Below, piece after piece: positions 1 through 5,731 of a stretch of 9,033 bases of DNA. The notes below the pieces were generated by a model. The model had not been told where the DNA came from, did no database searches, and worked only from the letters and a program-made list of their open reading frames with translations. This stretch comes from CAZMJP01 sp964566895. GTDB taxonomy: Bacteria > Patescibacteriota > Patescibacteriia > UBA2591 > UBA6264. Location: contig CAZMJP010000023.1 of the NCBI GenBank assembly GCA_964566895.1, forward strand, positions 1 to 9,033. The letters are read 5' to 3'. The stretch's first letter is position 1. Every line of letters starts with the position of its first letter. The translations under genes and the position numbers were made by a program.

Positions 1-62
1 GGCGAAAAAATACCCGGTATTTGGGAATAAAAATAAATAAATTATGTCTGATTTTTAACTCT

Positions 63-667
63 ATGAAAAACGAAATCGAAGCAACATTTCTCTCAATTAA
101 CAAAGATTTAGTGCGGAATAAACTTAAAAAAGCAGGGTTTAGATTAAAAACTCCTGAACATTTAATGCGCCGAAAGACGTTTGATTTTTCTCATTTAACT
201 CCGGCCTTGAGATTAATAAATGGGGGCGTGTTCGGCAAGAATTTGACAAAGTAACTATGACTATCAAAAAAATTCGTGGGTCGGGCATTAATGACGTCTA
301 TGAAACCGAACTCATTGTCAATGATTTTGACACGGCTACGGATTTTTTTGAAGCATGTAATATCCCGGCGAAGGCATTTCAGGAAAATATGCGCGAAGTA
401 TGGATAAGCGACAAGGCGGAGGCAACAATTGATACTTGGCCGGGGCTGAACCCATTTTTGGAAATTGAAGGAAAAGACGAAAAAACGGTAAGGAAGATAT
501 CTAAAGAGTTAGGTTTTGATTTTAAAAAGGCGGTCTTCGGCAGTATTGATCTCGTTTATGAAAAAGAGCTTGGTATATCGGCCAAAATAATAATTAAGTT
601 GCCGGAAATTACTTTCGCCAATCCGCCAAAAAAAATATCACCCGGAACAAATCTTACTTCCGCGTGA
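63..667 (+). pseudogene. CYTH-domain protein (class IV adenylate cyclase / triphosphatase-like), frameshifted
   Basis: Two partial frames together make one CYTH (triphosphate tunnel metalloenzyme) protein. The first, from the ATG at 63, reads MKNEIEATFLSIN, the usual family start with ExE acidic pair, through LMRRKTFDF, then runs to a TAA at 252-254. The rest lies in the -1 frame: NKWGRVRQEFDKVTMTIKK begins near 215, and the frame continues through YETELIVNDFD, WPGLNPFLEIEG and AVFGSIDLVYEKELGI to a TGA at 665-667. The frame change must fall after the TGA at 182-184 in the second frame and before about 215. No slippery heptamer is seen there, so a one-base deletion (mutation or sequencing error) is likelier than programmed shifting. 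Family members hydrolyse or cyclise triphosphates with divalent metal; the substrate here is unknown. The start at 63 is preferred over an upstream TTG at 21 because the family begins at M-x-x-E-I-E. No clear SD. Its last 14 bp overlap the convergent kinase gene. Confidence 0.85.
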
Positions 668-1199
668 TACTAATGATTTCTCTAACAACTTCTTTCGGGG
701 TCTTCCCTGAAGTATCTAAATACTGGAAGCTTCCGTCCAACTCCCGAAAGACAACGGCAACTCTATCCAAGAAAACACTATTTTTTTCTGCTTTCTTGGA
801 CTCGGGCCGTTTCAGTATCCTTTTATTTCTGATATCTGACCGAACTTCGAGAATAAAATACAAAGACGGTTTTACTAGTAATCGGTAATGATGGACTCCC
901 AAAATTCTTTTATCCATTGCAACATGATAGGCAACCGTTGAGGCCCAAAACCTATCACAAACAACGGACTTCCCTCTCTTCAATAACCACCATATTTGTA
1001 TTGAAGAGAAGACATTGCCCCACATATAAAACTTATATCGTTTTAATGGGGGCAGCCACCTGTCCGCCCACTTGCGCAGCCACTTAAACGGCCCCGAAGG
1101 ACTTTGAAAATAATGGAAATCGCCGTTAGCACAGAGTTTTTTGGCGACCGTTGTTTTTCCGGCGCCATCTATGCCGTCAACACAAATTAACAATCCCAT
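654..1199 (-). CDS. Thymidylate kinase-like P-loop kinase
   Basis: A 181-residue cytoplasmic nucleotide kinase of the dTMP-kinase-like superfamily. The Walker A loop GIDGAGKTT is at residues 9-17. The DRFWASTVAY segment (82-91) matches the DR-Y/F-x-x-S-x-x-A-Y motif of dTMP kinases. SLYFILEV (112-119) is the strand before the LID, K/R-rich residues 124-139 form the likely LID, and LDTSGKTPKEVVREI (161-175) matches the usual C-terminal strand and helix. It is shorter than typical dTMP kinase (about 205-210 aa), and the dTMP-binding REPGGT motif is replaced by FQSPSGPF (31-38), so the phosphate acceptor may not be dTMP. The ATG at 1199 is fixed by a strong SD (AAAGGAGGT) five bases upstream and a consensus promoter. 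It is convergent with the CYTH gene (14-bp overlap) and divergent from the Memo-AMMECR1 gene. The kinase fold is secure; the exact substrate is not. Confidence 0.88.
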   Translation of the reverse strand: MGLLICVDGIDGAGKTTVAKKLCANGDFHYFQSPSGPFKWLRKWADRWLPPLKRYKFYMWGNVFSSIQIWWLLKRGKSVVCDRFWASTVAYHVAMDKRILGVHHYRLLVKPSLYFILEVRSDIRNKRILKRPESKKAEKNSVFLDRVAVVFRELDGSFQYLDTSGKTPKEVVREIISITRK

Positions 1200-1203
1200 T
1201 TTT

Positions 1204-1212
1204 ACCTCCTTT
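1204..1212 (-). promoter_or_regulatory. Strong Shine-Dalgarno site of the kinase gene
   Basis: The minus strand reads AAAGGAGGT followed by TAAAA and the ATG at 1199. It is the clearest ribosome binding site in the window, where most genes lack one, and it decides the kinase start. Confidence 0.85.
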
Positions 1213-1248
1213 ATCTTTTGAGTTGTAAAAATTTTTATTTCTATTATT

Positions 1249-1277
1249 ATTCTATCATAAAATTAGTCTTTTGTCAA
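1249..1277 (-). promoter_or_regulatory. Sigma70-type promoter of the kinase gene
   Basis: On the minus strand TTGACA (1272-1277) is followed by a 17-bp spacer and TAGAAT (1249-1254), a perfect -35 box and a 5/6 match to the -10 box at optimal spacing. Predicted transcription starts near 1242, giving a leader of about 40 nt that carries the SD. The -35 box lies inside a 7-bp inverted repeat, TTTTGTC-AA-GACAAAA (1269-1284), which ends at the first base of the divergent Memo-AMMECR1 start codon, so one regulator could act on both genes (inference). Confidence 0.7.
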
Positions 1278-1283
1278 GACAAA

Positions 1284-2813
1284 ATGTCTAAAAAATATTT
1301 TTATTTGTCATTTTTATTCATAATTTTCGTCATCACGATAATAATTTTATTTTTAAAATATATGAAAACAAACAAAAAAGAATTATTAATCAGGCCGGCG
1401 GTGGTGGCCGGCGCTTTTTACCCGGCGGACAAAGATACTTTGACGCGACAAATTGACAATTTTTTAGCCCAAGTGGGAGAAATGGAGATTGAAGGCAATC
1501 TACGAATGCTGATTTTGCCCCACGCCGGCTATGATTATTCCGGTCAAACCGCGGCTTATGGGTTTAAACAATTAATCGGCAAAATTTTTAAAACTGTGAT
1601 TTTAATCGGTCCTTCGCATCAGGATTGGTTTTTCGGCGCTGCGCTGACCAATTATGATTATTGGCAAACACCATTAGGTAAAATGGAAGTTGACAAAGAA
1701 TTGGGACAAAAACTGATTCAAGAAAATAAAAATATTTTCGTCCGGGAACAAGCGCATCAGAACGAGCATTGTTTGGAGTTAATGCTGCCATTTTTACAAA
1801 AGACAATGGGGGATTGCCGAATTTTGCCGATTATCATCTCTCAAACCAATGACAAATTTTTGTCGGAGTTAGCCCGAGCACTGAAAAAACATTTGACCGA
1901 CCAAGATTTAATCATTATCAGTTCTGATTTTTCGCACTATCCCGCTTATGAAGACGCGCGAAAGGCTGACCAAAAAACAATTCAAGGAATTTTAACCGGC
2001 TCGGTTGAGAGTTTTGAAAAAGCCATTGAAGAAAATATGGCGCAAGGACTGCCCAATCTGGACACCTGCGCCTGCGGCGAAGAAGCGATTAAAACCGGAT
2101 TGTCTTTAGCTAAAAAAATGGGTTGGGATAAGGTTAAACTTTTAAATTATGCCAATTCCGGCGATTCCTCCGGAGATTTTTCCCGCGTTGTCGGTTACGC
2201 CGCCCTTTCTTTTAGCGATAATCAAAAATCAAAAAAAGAGACTTTGGCTCCGACGGAAAAACAAACTCTGCTGAAAATCGCCCGGCAAAGCATTGAAAAC
2301 GAATTTGTTAAAAAACGAAAAAGCATTGATGAGAGTGAGATAAACGAACGACTAAAACAACCTCAAGGAGCTTTTGTTACCTTGAATAAAAACGGCCAAT
2401 TACGCGGCTGTATGGGACGAATTATTGAAGAAAAAGAGCCACTTTACCAAGTGGTGGCAGAGATGGCCAAAGTGGCCGCTTTTGAAGACCCGCGTTTTTA
2501 TCCGGTGGCAAAAGAGGAAATAAAAGAAATTGACATTGAGATTTCGATCCTTTCGCCTTTAAAAAAAATTATTGACCCATTTAAGGAAATTGAAATCGGC
2601 AAACACGGAGTTATTGTCTCTACCAGGAACGGATCCACCTTTGGTGGGCAAAAAAGCGGGGTTTTTTTGCCCCAGGTGGCCACAGAAAACAACTGGGACC
2701 TGGAAACGTTTATGAACGAGTTGTGCGAACACAAGGCCGGATTGCCCCGCGATGCCTGGAAAACCGGCGGCGTTGATATCTATATCTTTTCCGCCGAGGT
2801 GTTCGGGGAATAG
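1284..2813 (+). CDS. Membrane-anchored Memo-AMMECR1 fusion (AmmeMemoRadiSam system B+A)
   Basis: A 509-residue protein joining two parts of the AmmeMemoRadiSam system. Residues 5-25 form one hydrophobic membrane segment (FYLSFLFIIFVITIIILFL), followed by KYMKTNKK. Residues about 38-310 are a Memo domain: RPAVVAGAFYP, HAGYDYSG (H80), GPSHQDWFFG (H112), HQNEHCLELMLPFL, ISSDFSHYP and DTCACG (C262/C264). These His and Cys residues match the metal site known from human MEMO1. Residues about 322-507 are an AMMECR1 domain with the signature LRGCMG (373-378), FEDPRF, SGVFLPQV and AWKTGG. The system is known from comparative genomics, usually with a radical SAM partner that is absent from this window; its substrate is unknown. 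The ATG at 1284 was chosen because it includes the whole membrane segment; ATG 1362 would remove it and TTG 1218 has no support. No SD is visible. The polarity after the anchor is not certain. Confidence 0.92.
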   Translation: MSKKYFYLSFLFIIFVITIIILFLKYMKTNKKELLIRPAVVAGAFYPADKDTLTRQIDNFLAQVGEMEIEGNLRMLILPHAGYDYSGQTAAYGFKQLIGKIFKTVILIGPSHQDWFFGAALTNYDYWQTPLGKMEVDKELGQKLIQENKNIFVREQAHQNEHCLELMLPFLQKTMGDCRILPIIISQTNDKFLSELARALKKHLTDQDLIIISSDFSHYPAYEDARKADQKTIQGILTGSVESFEKAIEENMAQGLPNLDTCACGEEAIKTGLSLAKKMGWDKVKLLNYANSGDSSGDFSRVVGYAALSFSDNQKSKKETLAPTEKQTLLKIARQSIENEFVKKRKSIDESEINERLKQPQGAFVTLNKNGQLRGCMGRIIEEKEPLYQVVAEMAKVAAFEDPRFYPVAKEEIKEIDIEISILSPLKKIIDPFKEIEIGKHGVIVSTRNGSTFGGQKSGVFLPQVATENNWDLETFMNELCEHKAGLPRDAWKTGGVDIYIFSAEVFGE

Positions 2814-2824
2814 AATATAGAAAA

Positions 2825-2859
2825 TACAGGTCGCACCTGTAATACAGGTCCGACCTGTA
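2825..2859. repeat. Two tandem 17-bp palindromic units
   Basis: TACAGGTCGCACCTGTA (2825-2841) and TACAGGTCCGACCTGTA (2843-2859) differ only at the centre and are one base apart. Each folds on itself, and the inner halves can also pair (ACCTGT-AAT-ACAGGT), so mutually exclusive hairpins are possible. They sit between the Memo-AMMECR1 stop and its terminator. This looks like a dispersed intergenic palindrome; a protein-binding site is also possible. Confidence 0.6.
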
Positions 2860-2906
2860 CTGTAAAAAAGACCCAAAGAAATGGGTCTTTTCTCGCCTCC
2901 TTGAGG
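2852..2906. repeat. 55-bp direct repeat, left of gap (assembly overlap)
   Basis: Identical over all 55 bases to 3007-3061. It contains the terminator and ends with the first bases of the tRNA-Cys 3' end. The two copies abut the N run exactly, as expected for two contig ends that share one overlap. Confidence 0.9.
2866..2891. terminator. Bidirectional Rho-independent terminator (copy 1)
   Basis: AAAAGACCCA and TGGGTCTTTT form a perfect 10-bp stem around a 6-nt loop, with a U-run on either strand. It closes the Memo-AMMECR1 transcript about 50 bp after its stop codon and, read on the other strand, the tRNA-Trp/tRNA-Cys transcript. Confidence 0.8.
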
Positions 2907-3006
2907 NNNNNNNNNNNNNNNNNNNNNNNNNNNNNNNNNNNNNNNNNNNNNNNNNNNNNNNNNNNNNNNNNNNNNNNNNNNNNNNNNNNNNNNNNNNNNN
3001 NNNNNN
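2907..3006. other. Assembly gap of 100 N
   Basis: Exactly 100 undetermined bases, a conventional placeholder for unknown length. The identical 55-bp flanks suggest either no missing sequence (the contigs overlap) or a tandem copy of the terminator/tRNA-Cys region. Reading frames that cross it are meaningless. Confidence 0.97.
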
Positions 3007-3061
3007 GACCTGTACTGTAAAAAAGACCCAAAGAAATGGGTCTTTTCTCGCCTCCTTGAGG
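3007..3061. repeat. 55-bp direct repeat, right of gap
   Basis: Second identical copy of 2852-2906. It runs from GACCTGTACTG through the terminator hairpin into the last three bases of tRNA-Cys. Confidence 0.9.
3021..3046. terminator. Rho-independent terminator downstream of tRNA-Cys (copy 2)
   Basis: Same 10-bp stem and U-run as at 2866-2891, here 12 bp beyond the 3' end of tRNA-Cys on the minus strand. If the gap is an overlap artefact, this and the left copy are one and the same site. Confidence 0.8.
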
Positions 3062-3129
3062 CGTCGACGGGAGTTGAACCCGTATCATCGGTTTTGCAGA
3101 CCGATTCGAAGCCGTTTCGCTGCGACGCC
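3059..3129 (-). tRNA. tRNA-Cys (GCA)
   Basis: A 71-nt cloverleaf. Acceptor GGCGTCG pairs with CGACGCC; anticodon arm TCGGT-CTGCAAA-ACCGA gives anticodon GCA (3095-3097); T arm ACGGG-TTCAACT-CCCGT is perfect. The discriminator is U73, as expected for Cys. The D arm is short (GCGA-AACGGCT-TCGA, three good pairs), and position 8 is C where U is nearly universal. CCA is not encoded. It is the second gene of a unit with tRNA-Trp. Confidence 0.9.
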
Positions 3130-3135
3130 ATTATT

Positions 3136-3164
3136 GGTCTGCCAGAATCTAATTCCGGCAGACC
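3136..3164. repeat. Hairpin between tRNA-Trp and tRNA-Cys
   Basis: GGTCTGCC (3136-3143) and GGCAGACC (3157-3164) form an 8-bp stem, extended by GAA/TTC after one A-C mismatch, around a 5-nt loop. It fills most of the spacer between the two tRNAs. GGTCTG is also part of the tRNA-Trp acceptor stem, so it may compete with that fold or serve as a processing signal. It has no U-run and is not a terminator. Confidence 0.55.
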
Positions 3165-3172
3165 TTCCTGAG

Positions 3173-3246
3173 CAGGTCTGGTGGGGATCGAACCCGTACA
3201 TTCTGATTTTGGAGACCAGTGTTCTGACCATTTGAACTACAGACCT
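3173..3246 (-). tRNA. tRNA-Trp (CCA)
   Basis: A 74-nt cloverleaf. Acceptor AGGTCTG pairs with CAGACCT, D arm GTTC-AAATGGTCA-GAAC is perfect, and anticodon arm CTGGT-CTCCAAA-ATCAG gives CCA (3210-3212). The discriminator is G73, as usual for bacterial Trp. The T arm ACGGG-TTCGATC-CCCAC is odd: the two outer pairs are A-C and C-A mismatches, or the stem is GTGGG with AC bulged. CCA is not encoded at the 3' end. Confidence 0.88.
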
Positions 3247-3252
3247 AATTAA

Positions 3253-3280
3253 ATAATATCAAGTTAAAAATAAAAGTCAA
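3253..3280 (-). promoter_or_regulatory. Promoter of the tRNA-Trp/tRNA-Cys unit
   Basis: The minus strand has TTGACT (3275-3280), a 16-bp spacer and TATTAT (3253-3258). The predicted start is at or next to the first base of tRNA-Trp (3246), a common arrangement for bacterial tRNA genes. Confidence 0.65.
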
Positions 3281-3368
3281 CCGATAATATCAAATAGCAA
3301 ACAACAAAAACCAGCTAATTACAAGATGGTACGATCGTGTTATTTGATAAGAAGTTAAAATGGGGTTC

Positions 3369-5564
3369 TTAAATTTTTTTCAAAATTAACCAAACAAAAG
3401 GCAAAAGATTTAAAGCGATGAGAAAAAACAAGGTTTGATAAACGCCGAAAAAGGGAATAAAGAAAACGGGAATTAAAATCGCGGCCAAACAAGCACCGAC
3501 TAAATCCGCGGCGTAAATAACACCTGTTTTTTGTTCCCGACCGTTCCGGAGATACAAAGAATTGGCAAAAGCGAACTCCAAGCCGACTAAAACTCCGCTT
3601 AATAAAGGGAAAACAAGCCATAAATTAAAAGATACTTTTAAACAGATAACAAAGGCCAGTCCTAAAACAGCCAGGCCGAGAAAAATTAAAGTCAAATGTC
3701 TCTCTTTAATTTCCGTTTTTATTTTTCTTGCCCAGAAAATCCCCAAAGCCAAACCAACCATTATTGAGGCGGTCAAAAACGCCAGATAATAATAAAGATA
3801 GCCATAAAAAATTTGAAAACAAAAAATAAAAATAATTTCCAACCCAAAAAGAGTGAAATCCGGTAAGGCGGTCAAAAGCGGCAAGGTTTTCTTAAAGGAT
3901 TTTTTGAGACATAAAAACAAAAATAAAGCGACGAGTAAAAGAAAATAAAAAGGAGATAAATGCCCTAAAAAAGAAAACAGGCCAGTCAGATGCGGATAAA
4001 ATTGTTTAAGATAAAAAAGGTTGTAAAAAAGATAAGATAAGGGATGAAAATCGCGATTAGCAACAGTCTGGTTTTGCGCCAGTAAGAAATTTATTTGTTC
4101 TAAACGATCGTTATCTAAATAATAAACCAGCCAAGGAGGAGTGGTAAAATCGGTTTTTAGTCCTAAAGAATTAAAACGACTGACGATTTTTTCTTTTTCT
4201 AAACCCAAAGAGTCGGAGGCAAGAAATAAATTTACCGACAAAGGAACGACTTTAACTTGAAAAAAGTTTTGTCTCAGCGCCTGATAAACCGAGGCGTTAA
4301 AATTAACTAATTCGGGCGAAAAATAATCCGGGGAAAAAGAAACATAAACGGACAAGAGGCCGTCTTTTGACAAATGTTCTTTTGCCAATTTAAAAAATTC
4401 TTGGGTAAAAAACCGGCTAAAAAGCAAAGAAGACGGCGCCGGCACTTTTAAAATAATCGCGTCGAATTTTTCCCGACTATGATTTAAAAAATAACGACTG
4501 TCTTGAAAAATTATTTTTACTCTTTCGTCTTTTAAGGCATTTTGTAAATCCGATGACAAATATTTTCTAGCCAATTCAATCAACTTCGGGTCTAACTCCA
4601 AATAGTCCACTTTTTCCACCGGATATTTTAAAATTTCAGACAAAGCGCCGTTAAAACCCTGCCCGATTAACAAAACCTTTTTAATCTCCGGAGCTGGAAG
4701 TAATGACAAATGAATTATTTGCTCGTTAAATTCGAGTTCTTCGTCCGGCCCGAGCAAGGCGCCATTTTGAAAAAAATTTATTTGGGTTGAACCGGGCCAT
4801 TGAGTAACGGCTAAATTGCCGTATTTGCTATTAACATTTTGCAAGAGAATTTGATTTTTAAATCTCAGACCAACAAATTTATCCGCCAGATTCTTATTAA
4901 AAGCCGTTATGCCGAGAAAAAAAATCAATAAAACCAATAACGCGGTTTTAAAACGACTCATTTTTCGGTCGAAACGCAAATTTAAAAATAAAACGCTGAC
5001 GAAATTTAAAACAGCGATAAGCAAGAAAAGAAAAAATTCGTTGGTGGCCAGCAAAAGCGGACCAAAAACCAGACCAGCGAAAATGTAGCCGAGGGTTTCC
5101 CAAAAATAAACTTTAGGCAAAGCCGCCGGCGTTTTCTTTAATTGGCAATAAAGTCGGCTGCCCATGGTCCAAAAAATGCCCAGAATCGGGCAGAAAAAAA
5201 GCAAAATAAAAAAAATCGCACCTAAGGCGATTAAAAAATTGGGTATTTGGCCGTTGATTAAAAACAGATTTCTTGCCAAACGCAAAAACAAAATTTCCAA
5301 GGGCAGCGAAAAAGAAATAAAAACGTGAGCAAAAATCAAAATTTTAGTCGGCTCAAAACGCTCTAACCTTTTTGCCAGCCACCAGCTGCCAAAGGCGACC
5401 GAAACAAGCCAAAACCCCAAAACAAGCGCCGATAAAAGTTCATTACCTAAAAAACTGATAATCGCTTCCTGAAAAATCAGGGTTTGAGCGGTCAAACAGG
5501 AAAATCCTAAAACAAAAAAAACAAAAAGCAATGATTTAAAACTGGTTTTTCCAAACTTGAACAT
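3369..5564 (-). CDS. Multi-pass membrane protein with central spermidine-synthase-like domain
   Basis: A 731-residue protein. About six hydrophobic segments fill residues 10-225, a soluble domain spans about 240-500, and a second membrane block runs 530-730. The soluble part is a Rossmann methyltransferase-type fold of the spermidine synthase family: VLLIGQGFNG (297-306), VDYLELDP (319-326), FQDSRYFL (353-360), FFTQEFFKLAKEHLSKDGLL (385-404). NRDFHPLSYLFY (503-514) and YAADLVGA (684-691) are typical of the membrane-fused members. The polyamine-synthase residues are missing: GGGDGG is GQGFNG (D to F304), and the catalytic DxxDP is KVPAP (K373, A376). Polyamine synthesis is therefore unlikely, though nucleotide or SAM binding may persist (E323, D325, D355 kept). 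It may be a transporter or a modifier of a membrane substrate; the function is unknown. Its ATG lies at the predicted transcription start with no SD. Confidence 0.85.
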   Translation of the reverse strand: MFKFGKTSFKSLLFVFFVLGFSCLTAQTLIFQEAIISFLGNELLSALVLGFWLVSVAFGSWWLAKRLERFEPTKILIFAHVFISFSLPLEILFLRLARNLFLINGQIPNFLIALGAIFFILLFFCPILGIFWTMGSRLYCQLKKTPAALPKVYFWETLGYIFAGLVFGPLLLATNEFFLFLLIAVLNFVSVLFLNLRFDRKMSRFKTALLVLLIFFLGITAFNKNLADKFVGLRFKNQILLQNVNSKYGNLAVTQWPGSTQINFFQNGALLGPDEELEFNEQIIHLSLLPAPEIKKVLLIGQGFNGALSEILKYPVEKVDYLELDPKLIELARKYLSSDLQNALKDERVKIIFQDSRYFLNHSREKFDAIILKVPAPSSLLFSRFFTQEFFKLAKEHLSKDGLLSVYVSFSPDYFSPELVNFNASVYQALRQNFFQVKVVPLSVNLFLASDSLGLEKEKIVSRFNSLGLKTDFTTPPWLVYYLDNDRLEQINFLLAQNQTVANRDFHPLSYLFYNLFYLKQFYPHLTGLFSFLGHLSPFYFLLLVALFLFLCLKKSFKKTLPLLTALPDFTLFGLEIIFIFCFQIFYGYLYYYLAFLTASIMVGLALGIFWARKIKTEIKERHLTLIFLGLAVLGLAFVICLKVSFNLWLVFPLLSGVLVGLEFAFANSLYLRNGREQKTGVIYAADLVGACLAAILIPVFFIPFFGVYQTLFFLIALNLLPFVWLILKKI

Positions 5565-5570
5565 ATCTTA

Positions 5571-5599
5571 ATTTTATAAAAAATAAACGGATTTTTCAA
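5571..5599 (-). promoter_or_regulatory. Promoter giving a probable leaderless mRNA
   Basis: The minus strand reads TTGAAA (5594-5599), a 17-bp spacer, then TAAAAT (5571-5576), each 5/6 to consensus. Start of transcription is expected about seven bases on, at or beside the A of the ATG at 5564. No SD is present. Confidence 0.55.
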
Positions 5600-5617
5600 G
5601 CCGTCGCTTTCTCCTCC

Positions 5618-5646
5618 TTTACAATTTTGACTTTATCCTATAAAAT
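5618..5646 (+). promoter_or_regulatory. tRNA-Phe-type promoter, now upstream of the tRNA fragment
   Basis: TTTACA (5618-5623), a 17-bp spacer and TAAAAT (5641-5646), each 5/6 to consensus. The predicted start (about 5653) is a few bases before the tRNA fragment at 5657, the geometry of a tRNA promoter. It now drives the fragment and the GIY-YIG gene before reaching the complete tRNA-Phe. The overlapping TTGACT (5627-5632) is too close to the -10 box. Confidence 0.6.
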
Positions 5647-5656
5647 ATGCCCAGAT

Positions 5657-5731
5657 GCCGAGGTAGCTCAGTGGTAGACCCGCCCGCTCGCTTGCGCGAG
5701 CAAGCGGGCGGGGCAAATGACTGGAAACAAT
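5657..5731 (+). pseudogene. Truncated tRNA-Phe copy (5' half) split by a hairpin
   Basis: 5657-5678 is identical to the first 22 nt of the tRNA-Phe gene at 5995. After the 34-nt hairpin, 5713-5731 continues the tRNA sequence with 3 substitutions in 19 (GCAAATGACTGGAAACAAT against GCAAATGGCTGAAAACCAT). So about 41 nt of tRNA, through most of the anticodon arm, are present at 38/41 identity, with the 3' half absent. It cannot form a tRNA. Similarity ends at the base before the GIY-YIG ATG at 5732. Confidence 0.85.
5679..5712. repeat. 34-nt GC-rich hairpin in the D stem of the tRNA fragment
   Basis: 28 of 34 bases are G or C in an AT-rich setting. Two folds are possible: CGCTTGC-GCGA-GCAAGCG (5689-5706) with outer CCCGCC/GGCGGG and a CGCT bulge, or a 10-bp outer stem CCCGCCCGCT/AGCGGGCGGG. 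It splits the 3' strand of the D stem (GA/GC), without a visible target duplication. It resembles a REP-like palindrome and lies directly before the nuclease start, where it could limit translation. Confidence 0.8.

Noticed and set aside
8..22. Dyad AAATACC-C-GGTATTT before the CYTH gene as a terminator or operator
   Set aside because: The loop would be a single base, no T run follows, and the window edge prevents judging the upstream gene.
183..221. Programmed -1 frameshifting in the CYTH gene
   Set aside because: No X-XXY-YYZ slippery heptamer in the right frame and no strong downstream hairpin; a simple deletion is sufficient.
664..888. Plus-strand open frame opposite the kinase gene
   Set aside because: It mirrors the kinase coding strand, has no family resemblance and no SD.
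2559..3131. A minus-strand open frame that runs through the N gap
   Set aside because: It is open only because the gap hides stops; it overlaps the Memo-AMMECR1 gene, a terminator and tRNA-Cys in the wrong frame.
3288..3349. Inverted repeat TATCAAATA / TATTTGATA between the membrane-protein gene and the tRNA-Trp promoter
   Set aside because: AT-only 9-bp arms 44 bp apart are easily expected by chance here; no T run, so not a terminator.
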